A stretch of DNA of 60,000 nucleotides from Lineus longissimus (taxonomy: Eukaryota; Nemertea; Pilidiophora; Heteronemertea; Lineidae), in contig NC_088325.1 of the NCBI RefSeq assembly GCF_910592395.1, forward strand, positions 15,566,109 through 15,626,108, read 5' to 3'. This document shows positions 37,601 to 43,118 of the stretch, piece after piece (the stretch's first letter is position 1; the number at the start of each line of letters is the position of its first letter). The translations under genes and the position numbers were made by a program. The notes beneath the pieces are model-generated. The model saw nothing but the letters and a program-made list of their open reading frames with translations, was not told the DNA's origin and ran no database searches.

Positions 37601-40600
37601 CAAAGACGATACCTGAATGTGAAGTTGATGTAGTTGATGCGCAGTATGCTGAACAGTTGGAGGAATCGTTAGATGTGTTAGAGGAGACAAGTGATAGGTG
37701 GCGTCGCTCAGGAAGTCAAGAAGTTCATGCAGAACACGTGGCTACGCATCGTCTTTCAGCAGAATTGGATCAGATGTTGGTCGAGAAACGTGATGACGAG
37801 GTTGCACTGGAAAAAATCATCCAAACCATCGAACATGCAGAGACTGTTCTGGACGAAGCTGCTTCTCAGATGGTATCTGAGGATGAGGTCTCAGTCACCA
37901 CAGAACAGACTGAGGTCCCTGGGTCGCCGAGTCCCGGGACGTCTGAGGTAGAAACACCGACGGCAGAACCAGCAGTCGCACCGATGAAGGGAACAATCAC
38001 TGCTCTGATTGAACCTGAGGACATATCGCTTACAGCAAGTTTTGATTCGTTTGAATTAGATGCTCCCATGATGCCCTCTGAGACGACGTCCATGGCGACG
38101 ATACCAAGTCCCGATATTGTTGCACCGAAGGCCGAACCTGAGGACTCCTTGACACCGAGTTCTGAATCTCCTGAAGATGGTACACCCACCAAGCAAGTAT
38201 ATGAAGTCACTCCTGGGCCTCTGGTCATAGAACATGAAGAGGTCACTACTGAAACCCAGCCGAAATCTCAGGATGTCGCAGAATCTGTCAAACCATCAGA
38301 CACACAGCCCATGCTCAACCAAGCAGACATTATGTCTACCAGCCTACCCCCTATGCATTTAGAGTACGATCACCATGACAACAAGACAACGTCTGCTCAT
38401 GAAACTCAAAAACCTGAGCCTGAGTTTGTCAAGGACGTTGAGGTAAGATCTGAATCACTGCCAAGGAAATCATCACGTCTGCCACAAACACAGGAGGAGT
38501 CCAAGCTACCAGTTCCTGTCAAAACACCGCCATCTATACCAAAACGTAGCAAGTCACCGACCTCCATCGTTAATCAGATTGATTGGATATCTCGGGACAG
38601 AGCAAAGTCGAAAGAGAAGGAAGTTCCAACCAAAGTGGAAGGTTTGTCAAAGTTTGGTTTCCGGGAGAAGACGGGTTCTGAGAGTGGCGAGCGCCGACAT
38701 TCACGCTCACAGTTGTCATGGGAACGATGTGCAGATCCTGAGTCGAAACCTTCCTGGCAGAAATCACCAGAGCCTGAGAAGGTGACGCGGCCATCGTGGA
38801 AAAAGTCCCCAGAACCTGAGAAAGTTGTGCGGCCATCTTGGCAGAAGGCGCCAAGTCCTGAACCAGAGCAGGAACCCAAGGTACAGCAGCAACGGTCACC
38901 AGAGCAAGAATCACCAACAGACAAAACTGATCCCGTACATCCGGAATGGAAACCAAGAGAAGCCATCAGGTTATCCACGTCCCGGTTCAAGAACGTGAAG
39001 CCGCTATTGAGCTGCCTCGATCCTGAGGAACATGAGTCGTTAGCTCCGCTCATAACATCACCACCACCAGGGGGCGTGGCACCTTTCCAAGACACTGCTG
39101 ATAAAGATGATAGTACTGATGACGTCTTCCTGCCAAAACAAGAAAAACAACCAACTGAGAAACAGCAACCGACCGAGAAAACATACAAAATCTCAGCGTC
39201 TGATATTTTATCCAAATACTCCGATGATTCAGTGTCACCCTCTGCTGGAAGAAGAGATTCTGGATCTCGTCGTCCTCTGTCGCGTGGATCTTTTGATGGT
39301 GAACGCCAAACTCCGAGTCCGTCAAAGAGAGTTGATGAGCCGTATTCCACACGCAAGTTGATCCAACCTGGTTGGACTTCAAAACGAGAGGAAAAGGTTA
39401 AACCTCAAGAATCTGCCTTGTCGGTGGATACAAGTTCAGTGGAGACTTCTCATGAACCTGTGGTCTCCCCAAAAGATGGCTTTAAACCTCGAGAGAGGAT
39501 GCAGCTGAGCTCAGCACGATTTTCAAGTTTGAGTTCGTCGTTGACTGGTGTGACGTTGGATAAACTGCGTGAACCAAAGATGTTGAGTAAGGAAGAGAAG
39601 GAAGAGCAAGCTCAGGCACGTCTGTCGTCAGGCTCCATGTCTGCTTCCTACCCTGCTGATCCATCTGCTGGTGTTGCTAGGATACGAAGATCAAAGTCGT
39701 CTGCCTCTGATGAAACTATTGAGAAAGCAGACGCCCCAGCTTCTGATTGGAAAGGGAAGAAATCTCAATCATTTGGACAAGAATCTGAACCTGTTGCCAT
39801 GGAAACGTCGCGGTTACCAAGATTAGGGAGTAAAGATGGATCAAAGTCAAGGTCAGATCATGCTCATAATGCTTTACATGCGAAACAACTGAAAACAGCG
39901 GAAAAACTGTTTATTGATGAATCTGAATTAGAAAGTGACATTCCTGGCGAGAAATCACAAGACGCACAGACTGAAAACACCGAAAAGAAAACTGTTGGAG
40001 TGAAACGGAAAAAGAGCGTGCGAGAACTTTTGTCCAAGTTTGAGAGTGGGGGTGAAGATGAGGGTGAACAGAGTGAGGTTGCCATGGCAACTGAGGAGGT
40101 CGTTGAGGACAAACACAGATCAGTGCCTGCAGTTTTCCAGAAGCCAAAAATCATACGACTTCGGTCGTTATCTCCGTCGAAAGATAGCCCACTTCTCTCG
40201 AGTAAGAAATCTCCAGAAATTGGCGATAAAAAAGATGGTGAACATGAAGTCATGGATACGAGTCCAAAATTCCAGCGGTCGATAAGTCAAGGTGACTCTT
40301 ACTCTAGCGTTCAAGGTCGCCAGAGAAGTCCAAGGTTATCGCCACGGAGTGATTCCGATGATGCAAAACATTCAACTGAAAAAGTTAGTCCAAAACTTCG
40401 CCCGAAACCAAGTCCATGTGAAATAGAGGCTGCTAAGTCACGTCATCGTGGCAGTGAAGGTGAAGGTGTTGACATAACTGACAGTGATAAAAGTCCAAAC
40501 TCTATCCGTAACCGCCTCAAGTTGTTTGATACATCCTCAACTGAAACTTCAAAAATAAGTCCCGACTTCTCACGTTTTCGACGAACGAGTAAAGATGGTG

Positions 40601-41247
40601 AAGAAAAGGACGCTGATTTGTCAAAATCTAAAATCGCCAAACCTAGCGCTACATTTGCTTCACGGAGTCAATCACAACAGTTTGAAAAGGACCAAAAGGA
40701 GGAGCTCGCAAAACAATCTCATTTCCGCCACAAAAGTGACATGTCGGACAAAGACTCAATTTATGCATCTCATGACAAAAATCGCAGTGAAAGTGACAGC
40801 GATTCTGCTGAATTTAAAAGCCGGTTACAGCAGCCGCAAGTTCGGACTGAATCTCGTCTGAGTAAGACGTCGAGTCGCGAAAGTGTTTCCAGTTCAGGAA
40901 GTCGCGGCTCTAATCGAAGTCTCGGTGAGAATGAAGCGGACTCTGCGCAAAACGTGAAAGAAAAGTTTCAAATTGAATCGCGTCGACTGAAACCTGCCAC
41001 GGCGCCCGGCGAGCAGGCGAAGCGAGAAAGTTCTAATTCATGGTCATCTCGCCGCATCAGTGGTGACGGCCTGCAGAGGAAAGGCAATGGTCAGTCGGAT
41101 AATAACACAGTTACTATGGTTACACCAGTTGCCGTAGTAACTGAATGTCTACAACAGAAGAAGTCACCAGACGACAAACCGGCAGCGGCTATGTTTGGTG
41201 TCAAGCTGCGCAAAACCAAACGTCTTGATCCAGAGACTGCTTCTTAA
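13580..41247 (+). CDS. ARHGAP32/33: Rho GTPase-activating protein, PX-SH3-RhoGAP, ARHGAP32/33 family (19 exons)
   Basis: Stimulates GTP hydrolysis by Rho-family GTPases (Cdc42, Rac and Rho in vertebrate relatives) at membranes and, in vertebrates, at synapses. Joined exons give about 2,790 residues with phases matching throughout and a single TAA at 41245. Order: basic N-terminus; PX-like fold about 97-232 (FPKLDDCAHFHY, LHKCIFDRKFSQLPE); SH3 about 263-315 (MWWRGKRGFEVGFFP); RhoGAP about 365-560 with VFGCDLGEHLL, the arginine finger in DGIYRLSG (Arg about 403), FRELPNPLLTYQLY and KNLAIVWAPNLLR; then the family signatures TKLLSLEEA, YHTVIEVPG and SWKNFF; then a very long disordered Ser/Glu/Lys-rich tail. 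Vertebrate ARHGAP32 has about 2,090 residues and ARHGAP33 about 1,290, so the tail here is unusually long. Family-level identity is firm; choosing between the two vertebrate paralogues is not possible, and an unduplicated invertebrate orthologue is likely. The N-terminal exon is the weakest part. Confidence 0.92.
13675..18042 (+). other. Large intron 1 (4.4 kb)
   Basis: No further exon is recognised here. It contains a 33-bp sequence repeated at a 41-bp interval (13698 and 13739, both AGTAACAT.ATGATGAAAC.A), a paired-hairpin stretch near 17,020-17,080, and a small hairpin (GGTGTC AATTC GACACC) at about 16393. Open frames such as 13965-14288 have no recognisable product. Confidence 0.5.
18043..18145 (+). 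CDS. RhoGAP gene exon 2
   Basis: Acceptor TTTCTATTTGCAG, donor GTAAGC. In the frame that joins exon 3, the exon reads ETRVLTE then MGEGAVSRKSALAPLRPE and ends FYSK at a codon boundary. The internal ATG at 18065 (G at -3 and +4) is an alternative start if exon 1 is not real. The longest open frame across this spot is a different frame and is a shadow. Confidence 0.65.
18302..18390 (+). CDS. RhoGAP gene exon 3
   Basis: Acceptor CCAG, donor GTAAGC; phase 0 in, 2 out. It reads SGILPIYDSTESLDSNKRAS then ATIKIKHLHR. STESLDS matches the STDSLDG motif at the start of vertebrate ARHGAP33, which fixes the frame. Predicted flexible linker ahead of the PX domain. Confidence 0.8.
18391..19370 (+). other. 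Intron 3 carrying a MITE
   Basis: Intron of 980 bases. Its first third holds the 212-bp terminal-inverted-repeat element listed at 18424-18635. In the rest I see no exon or repeat. Confidence 0.6.
18424..18635. mobile_element. MITE, pogo/Tigger-like, with TA target duplication
   Basis: The left end CAGTGGAACCCTGGTAGCGT matches the reverse complement of the right end (CAAGGCCCCGGTAACACGAC) with a few mismatches, and both continue into GACCAC. TA flanks both ends (18422-18423 and 18636-18637). The CAGTNGAACC start and the TA duplication are typical of Tc1/mariner-pogo group elements. At 212 bp with no open frame it must be non-autonomous. Subterminal GTTACCGGGGTGGTCG is repeated inside both ends. 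Confidence 0.75.
19371..19452 (+). CDS. RhoGAP gene exon 4, start of PX domain
   Basis: Acceptor TGTGATGCAG, donor GTAAGC; phase 2 in, 0 out. It encodes LCDLSRFPKLDDCAHFHY and then DQVELLEIK. FPKLDDCAHFHY aligns with FPRLADCAHFHY of vertebrate ARHGAP33, leading into the first PX strand. Confidence 0.93.
19609..19911 (+). repeat. 38-bp minisatellite, 8 copies
   Basis: Units start at 19609, 19647, 19685, 19723, 19761, 19799, 19837 and 19875, nearly identical (CAGTAGTAGAGTTACTGTTT then CCTGGAGTGATGTTGTTA). The array ends about 60 bases before the acceptor of exon 5. Each junction reads GTTGTTACAG, a weak splice-acceptor look-alike. High identity implies recent expansion, so copy number may vary between individuals. 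Confidence 0.95.
19971..20204 (+). CDS. RhoGAP gene exon 5, PX domain core
   Basis: Acceptor TTACATGCAG, donor GTAGGT; 78 codons in phase 0. Contains LWMVRRTYENFRLLDKQLHK and CIFDRKFSQLPEIP, matching the WPVLRSYDDFRSLDAHLHRC and CIFDRRFSCLPELP stretches of ARHGAP33. The RRTYENF site is where PX domains read the membrane lipid; the family's PX is atypical, so lipid binding is not assured. Confidence 0.96.
20329..20421 (+). CDS. RhoGAP gene exon 6, end of PX domain
   Basis: Acceptor TTCTTTCAG, donor GTAGGT; 31 codons in phase 0. Reads CLQTKLADYLMRF then MINCGPILNWLE, equivalent to the vertebrate LLLQYLETL ... LNCGPVLTWMELD helix that closes the PX region. Confidence 0.95.
20580..20702 (+). CDS. 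RhoGAP gene exon 7, PX-SH3 junction
   Basis: Acceptor TCTCTCCAG, donor GTACGG; 41 codons in phase 0. Contains MDNRGNRLMV, AAAHVVKRYNARAQDEISFE, the start of the SH3 fold. The ATG that opens the exon is internal methionine (vertebrate MELDNHGRR), not a start codon. Confidence 0.95.
20703..21234 (+). other. Intron 7
   Basis: Intron of 532 bases between the two SH3 exons. I see no repeat, exon or notable motif in it. Confidence 0.6.
21235..21406 (+). CDS. RhoGAP gene exon 8, SH3 domain
   Basis: Acceptor CTCCTTCCAG, donor GTGAGT; phase 0 in, 1 out. VGDIISVIDMPPPEDTMWWR and GKRGFEVGFFPCECVEII carry the SH3 signature (tandem Trp at about 291-292, then GFFP.ECVE), nearly identical to ARHGAP32/33. 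The exon's tail (DQVPQAMVSRIPQTPGKP) is the linker toward RhoGAP. Confidence 0.96.
22222..22400. repeat. Diverged tandem repeats, about 65-bp unit
   Basis: TTTGTATTACAGCTGTAACA near 22227 is repeated as TTTATACTACAGCTGTCACA near 22291 and TTTGTATTACAGCTGTGACA near 22359. GTCACATCTGGTA also recurs near 22275 and 22341. Old array inside an intron, no function visible. Confidence 0.55.
23557..23589 (+). CDS. Candidate 33-nt cassette microexon between SH3 and RhoGAP
   Basis: Between TTTTGTTTGTACAG and a GTGAGT donor lie 33 bases, phase 1 in and 1 out, exactly matching the flanking exons. Inclusion would add 11 residues (GSKRAKLDEER, a basic-acidic patch) without altering the frame; skipping joins exon 8 directly to exon 9. 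Both forms keep the gene open. Chance occurrence of such a frame-compatible pair of sites in 6.4 kb is possible, so RNA evidence is required. Confidence 0.45.
23797..23880. promoter_or_regulatory. Cluster of octamer (ATTTGCAT) motifs
   Basis: ATTTGCAT occurs at about 23798, 23830 and 23851, with partial matches CTTTGCATATTCATGA (about 23809) and TTTTGCATATGA (about 23873). Two copies extend to TTTGCATATTCATGA. ATTTGCAT is the reverse of ATGCAAAT, the POU/Oct-factor site. Could be an intronic enhancer or simply AT-rich repetition. Confidence 0.35.
23990..24122 (-). mobile_element. tRNA-derived SINE relic
   Basis: On the minus strand the text runs GTGGAGTAGCGCTTAGGGTA, CTGGGCTCATAACAAGAAGG, TCATGGGC, and later TTTGAGCAAGACACTTAACC and CTGCAACTGCTCC. 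This matches the widespread animal SINE layout of a tRNA-like head (A-box-like GTGGNNTAG, degenerate B-box) and a TTGAGCAAGGCACTTAACCC tail. It is old: the B-box no longer reads GGTTCGAACCC. No target duplication was recognised, so boundaries are approximate. Confidence 0.6.
25800..25826 (+). repeat. CAT/ATC microsatellite
   Basis: Nine tandem TCA/CAT triplets, followed 15 bases later by three GGTCCT units. Intronic simple repeat. Confidence 0.9.
27583..27651. promoter_or_regulatory. Nuclear-receptor half-site cluster
   Basis: AGGTCA at 27583 and TGACCT at 27602, 27614, 27636 and 27646 fall within 70 bases. The last two are a direct repeat with four spacer bases (TTGT), a DR4 layout used by thyroid-hormone/LXR-type receptors. 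It lies about 170 bases before RhoGAP exon 9. Motif match only; no evidence of use. Confidence 0.3.
27780..27793. promoter_or_regulatory. X-box-like RFX palindrome
   Basis: GTTGCCATGGTAAC fits the RFX-factor X-box (GTNRCC-RGYAAC). A half match GTTGCCATGGTTGCC sits at 27753. It lies 24 bases before exon 9, where a pyrimidine tract would normally be read by the splicing machinery. See the separate finding on similar palindromes elsewhere in the window. Confidence 0.3.
27818..27967 (+). CDS. RhoGAP gene exon 9, RhoGAP domain start
   Basis: Acceptor TTCTCTTCCAG, donor GTGAGA; phase 1 in and out, 150 bases. Reads RKRGKLISFLRMFFSTRP then FKERVFGCDLGEHLLNTS, matching KHGKLITFLRTFMKSRP and LKERVFGCDLGEHLLNSG of ARHGAP32. 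This opens the catalytic domain. Confidence 0.97.
28134..28236 (+). CDS. RhoGAP gene exon 10, arginine-finger exon
   Basis: Acceptor TCTTGTTTCAG, donor GTGAGG; phase 1 in, 2 out. VPLVLKCCSEAIEEFGVVDG followed by IYRLSGVSSNIQRLR carries the catalytic arginine (about residue 403) that inserts into the GTPase active site. The finger is intact, so the protein should be an active GAP. Confidence 0.97.
28501..28645 (+). CDS. RhoGAP gene exon 11
   Basis: Acceptor TCTCTTTCAG, donor GTAAGT; phase 2 in, 0 out. Contains YQQDIHCISSLLKMYFRELP and NPLLTYQLYDKFA, the conserved central RhoGAP helix pair. Vertebrate relatives have DIHSVGSLCKLYFRELPNPL here. Confidence 0.97.
28646..29074 (+). other. Intron 11
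   Basis: Intron of 429 bases before the first of the two alternative exons 12. No repeat or further exon noticed. Confidence 0.6.
29075..29151 (+). CDS. RhoGAP gene exon 12a (mutually exclusive with 12b)
   Basis: Acceptor GTTCCCTTTCAG, donor GTAACC; 77 bases, phase 0 in, 2 out. Encodes NAVQDEGDKVMALHDVVRQ then LPPPHYR. It occupies the same place in the RhoGAP domain as exon 12b, with the same length and phases; 16 of 26 residues are identical. It departs more from the vertebrate sequence than 12b (ALHDVVRQ rather than KIHDVIQQ). Confidence 0.9.
29152..29632 (+). other. Intron between alternative exons 12a and 12b
   Basis: A 481-base spacer with normal acceptor and donor on either side. No third copy of the exon was found by eye. 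Any pairing elements controlling exon choice would be expected here and in the adjacent introns. Confidence 0.6.
29633..29709 (+). CDS. RhoGAP gene exon 12b (mutually exclusive with 12a)
   Basis: Acceptor TTTGTATCCGTAG, donor GTGAGA; 77 bases, phase 0 in, 2 out. Encodes SAIQDHDDRLMKIHDIVQQ then LPPPHYR, closer to vertebrate ARHGAP32 (DEERL.KIHDVIQQLPPPHYR) than exon 12a. Using 12a and 12b together would add 154 bases and break the frame, so a functional transcript needs exactly one. Confidence 0.92.
29710..30522 (+). other. Intron 12
   Basis: Intron of 813 bases. Contains a run of ten or so C near 29857 and otherwise nothing recognisable. Confidence 0.6.
30523..30630 (+). CDS. RhoGAP gene exon 13
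   Basis: Acceptor TCTCCGTTTCAG, donor GTAAGT; phase 2 in and out. TSQYLFRHLATVAA then MHPKNLAIVWAPNLLR carries the two conserved asparagines of the RhoGAP fold (about 514 and 522) that support GTPase binding. Confidence 0.97.
30785..30927 (+). CDS. RhoGAP gene exon 14, end of RhoGAP domain
   Basis: Acceptor TCTCTCTGCAG, donor GTAGGT; phase 2 in, 1 out. SKELESGGGAAALQGVGLQA then VVTEFLIRYADLIFSDK matches the final helix of the domain (VQSVVVEFLLTHVDVLFSD in ARHGAP33). Confidence 0.97.
31057..31252. repeat. Low-complexity GAAATTTTT repeat tract
   Basis: About 195 bases of degenerate GAAATTTTT/GTAATTTTT units with an 8-10 base period, in intron 14 (30928-31336). On the minus strand it gives Lys/Phe/Asn-rich open frames that are artefacts of composition. 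Confidence 0.9.
31337..31529 (+). CDS. RhoGAP gene exon 15
   Basis: Acceptor CCATTTCCAG, donor GTGAGT; phase 1 in, 2 out. RPKSLAISTPTKLLSLEEAR and KFIEVGGGPSNL, YHTVIEVPG match RPKSLLVSSPSTKLLTLEEA and KYIEVGEGPA ... FHTVIEFP of ARHGAP32. These post-GAP signatures confirm the family beyond the shared domains. Confidence 0.96.
31602..31697 (+). repeat. 49-bp perfect tandem duplication
   Basis: GAGCCGAGCCCTCTCTGATG begins at 31602 and again at 31651, with the intervening text to TCATTCT identical in both. Intronic, about 70 bases after the exon 15 donor; recent by identity. Confidence 0.95.
32054..32072 (+). repeat. 19-base G homopolymer
   Basis: An uninterrupted G run in intron 15; could form a four-stranded structure in RNA or DNA and is prone to length error in sequencing. 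Confidence 0.9.
32567..32670 (+). CDS. RhoGAP gene exon 16, basic segment
   Basis: Acceptor TTGTGTTTCAG, donor GTGAGT; phase 2 in, 1 out. KRSSSVKGKKSQGSWKNFF then TRKQNPKSKRKGSAP; SWKNFF corresponds to NWRSFF/SWKTFF in ARHGAP32/33. Strongly basic, possibly membrane- or nucleus-directed. Confidence 0.95.
32818..32985 (+). CDS. RhoGAP gene exon 17
   Basis: Acceptor CTTCCTCTGCAG, donor GTGTGT; phase 1 in and out, 168 bases, so it could be skipped without a frameshift. RRKLRTTKSVDSIISIGS parallels TLRSAKSEESLTSL of ARHGAP32. Ser-rich, probably phosphorylated. Confidence 0.93.
32986..33853 (+). other. Intron 17
   Basis: Intron of 868 bases with one GTTGCCATGGTTTC X-box-like palindrome at 33383. 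The open frames in it are short and unrelated to known proteins. Confidence 0.6.
33854..34081 (+). CDS. RhoGAP gene exon 18
   Basis: Acceptor TTGTTGTTCAG, donor GTTTGT (weak); phase 1 in and out, 228 bases (76 codons), so a possible cassette. HKRARSLPECSFEKK parallels RRPRSSSDALS of ARHGAP32. Then an acidic run (IDDTDDENDVMHNGD). The poor donor could favour intron retention, which would end the protein at 34186. Confidence 0.8.
34082..35284 (+). other. Intron 18
   Basis: Intron of 1,203 bases ending in TCTCTTTGTCTCTTCAG. Contains the 17-bp minisatellite at 34951 and nothing else recognised. Confidence 0.6.
34951..35078. repeat. 17-bp minisatellite, 7.5 copies
   Basis: CCATGTAATGGCATTGC repeated at 34951, 34968, 34985, 35002, 35019, 35036 and 35053, with a partial eighth copy changed to CCTTGTAATG. 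Perfect identity among the full copies suggests recent growth. It lies about 200 bases before the giant last exon. Confidence 0.95.
35285..41247 (+). CDS. RhoGAP gene exon 19, giant disordered C-terminal exon
   Basis: Acceptor CTCTTCAG; phase 1 in, stop TAA at 41245-41247. Upstream in-frame codons from 35230 belong to the intron. It encodes residues about 804-2790, rich in Ser, Glu, Asp, Lys and Pro, with no folded domain recognised. Short motifs: SMEMSIDDLSLTWSDF (about 863), an SH3-ligand-like PPSIPKR (about 1885), four SW..SPEPEK-type repeats (about 1948-2002), a paired motif WKPREAIRLSTSRF (2025) and FKPRERMQLSSARF (2203), helix-like VRELLSKFES and IRNRLKLFDTS, and a C-terminal MFGVKLRKTKRL. 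Many R-S/K-S-P sites suggest phosphorylation. Probably a scaffold tail; vertebrate counterparts are proline-rich rather than acidic. Confidence 0.95.
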
Positions 41248-43005
41248 TCTTATGACCTTTGGTGACCTTGGCTTGTTTTGTATATATGGGGGGGGGGGTG
41301 TTTCTAAGGATGTCTGTGACTATGTCAACTTCATACGGGGCTGGGTGTTTACTACGGCATAGTCAATGTCCTGTTCATGTGGCCTTCATGGTTTTACACA
41401 TCTGGGGAAGGGTGGTGGGGGGGGGGGGGTTTATGAATTCTGAAGCAAAATGTAACGCAACAAAAAGCTAAACAATTTTCTGTGTAAAGATGTTCATTGT
41501 GGGCTGCGTTCGTTCCTGGGAGATTAGTCAAACTTGTTGACATTTTTCTATGAGTGTTTTATTGTAAGACAGAAAACAGTGCATTTATATCATAAAGAAA
41601 TATACCCGGTAACCAAGGAGATGTAGTAATGGTTTGACTGGACATTGATGTACGGTTCAGAGATCCTGTGGTGGATTGCTACATACACACGAGAAGTAGA
41701 AACGAAGTTGGTGTATATTTTGTGATGCGTGCAAAAATCTGTCTTGATAAAGGCCAAGAGGGACTCTGTGTTCATCAGTGCCAGTCGAGCTAAATCATTG
41801 TGCTACTTGAAGTGAATGTGCCTACAAGGATTATGAGCCCAGGTGCCATCTATCCCAGTATGCCTCTGAGGTCTTGTGGTTAGAAAGTACAGTACAGCTC
41901 ATGTCAACATCAATGACCCTTTATATCTTCTAAAGTACTGGACCGATTTGAATGTAGTTTGTGCAGGGTCGTCACAAATCTTGTTGTCCATATGAACATT
42001 ATGATTACAATGAAATATGTTGTTGTCTTCATTATGCAATGGACCATTTTAAAAAAACGATGGCCTTGTGCAAACTGCCTTGAAAACGGTTGAATAGTTT
42101 TGGTGATGATGAATTGTAGATATGAACATGAGCTCGACTCTTCACTGTTGAATGTAAATAACGTCTTGTATTCAATCTTCCTATCCGTCATTCATTTTAT
42201 AAATATCCGGGCAGGCGAACATTGTGTATGCAAATTATGTCCAATGCATTATGGGATCAGTGCGTGTTTTCCCTCGTTATATTCAAATGAGGTATGAAGT
42301 GTGCAAATGTACAATGTTTAATTTATTCATAGAGACGAACCTGATGTAGATTGAGTGCCCCCTTGTGGTCGTATGGGGCACTAAAGGTTCGATGCATGCT
42401 TCTTGATTTGGTGCTTATCGCTTTGGTTATTTATACATTTTAAACTGGTTTATTTTCTTGGATACGACCTTCATCTCGATTTCAAGGTCACAGACGTGTT
42501 TCTTGTAGATACTTTAGATATCAACGATTCTAAGTGCTATTGTGTGGGTTGGGGGGAGGGGGGCAGGGAAACAGGAATCCTGGCTTTGACTTCTCATCTT
42601 ATTTCGCAATCAAGTCGACCTTGTAAACCAGGAAATATTTGCATTTTGTTGAATTCTGTCGGTAGATATCTCTGGGGTAACTTTCTGAAACAGTCCGACC
42701 CTCGTTGAACTTCAGACCTCCACCTCCTGTGTTCAGACTTCTCAAGGTCAACATATCATTATGACGTTCAGAATCAAGGTCGACCATGTGAGGGGATTTC
42801 TCATAAAACTTGAAATGAGGAAACAAAATTTTAATGAATTTTTAGGATTTGATTTTTGAGGTGCAGAATCTTGATTTATATCTGGGTCACATTTTATCCA
42901 CGATATTTGTTATATCTGCCCTGTTATTTTCAGCATTTGAGTTCATATTTCTGGTCATGTAAAGCTACAACGAGGAAATAAAGCCAAATTTGATATAAAA
43001 ACATT
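41248..43005 (+). other. 3' UTR of the RhoGAP gene
   Basis: No coding frame follows the stop. Contains two G runs (11 at 41288, 12 at 41417) and ends near the first good polyadenylation signal. UTR extent is inferred from that signal only. Confidence 0.6.
42977..42982 (+). terminator. Polyadenylation signal AATAAA (RhoGAP gene)
   Basis: AATAAA about 1.73 kb after the stop, in an AT-rich setting, with the satellite array starting about 140 bases later. The only canonical plus-strand signal I noticed between the stop and the array. Confidence 0.5.
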
Positions 43006-43118
43006 TGCGTTTTCATATAATTTCTGTTTTGGCAACCTATTCTGTCTCTGGACGCCAACTTTGGTATTGACCACAGTTATCTCACTCACCAGCGTGTCTC
43101 CCTGTCTCGGCGGTTTAA

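Noticed and set aside
38574-39356. 260-codon minus-strand open frame inside exon 19
   Set aside because: Antisense shadow of a Ser/Glu/Pro-rich coding region; composition explains its openness.
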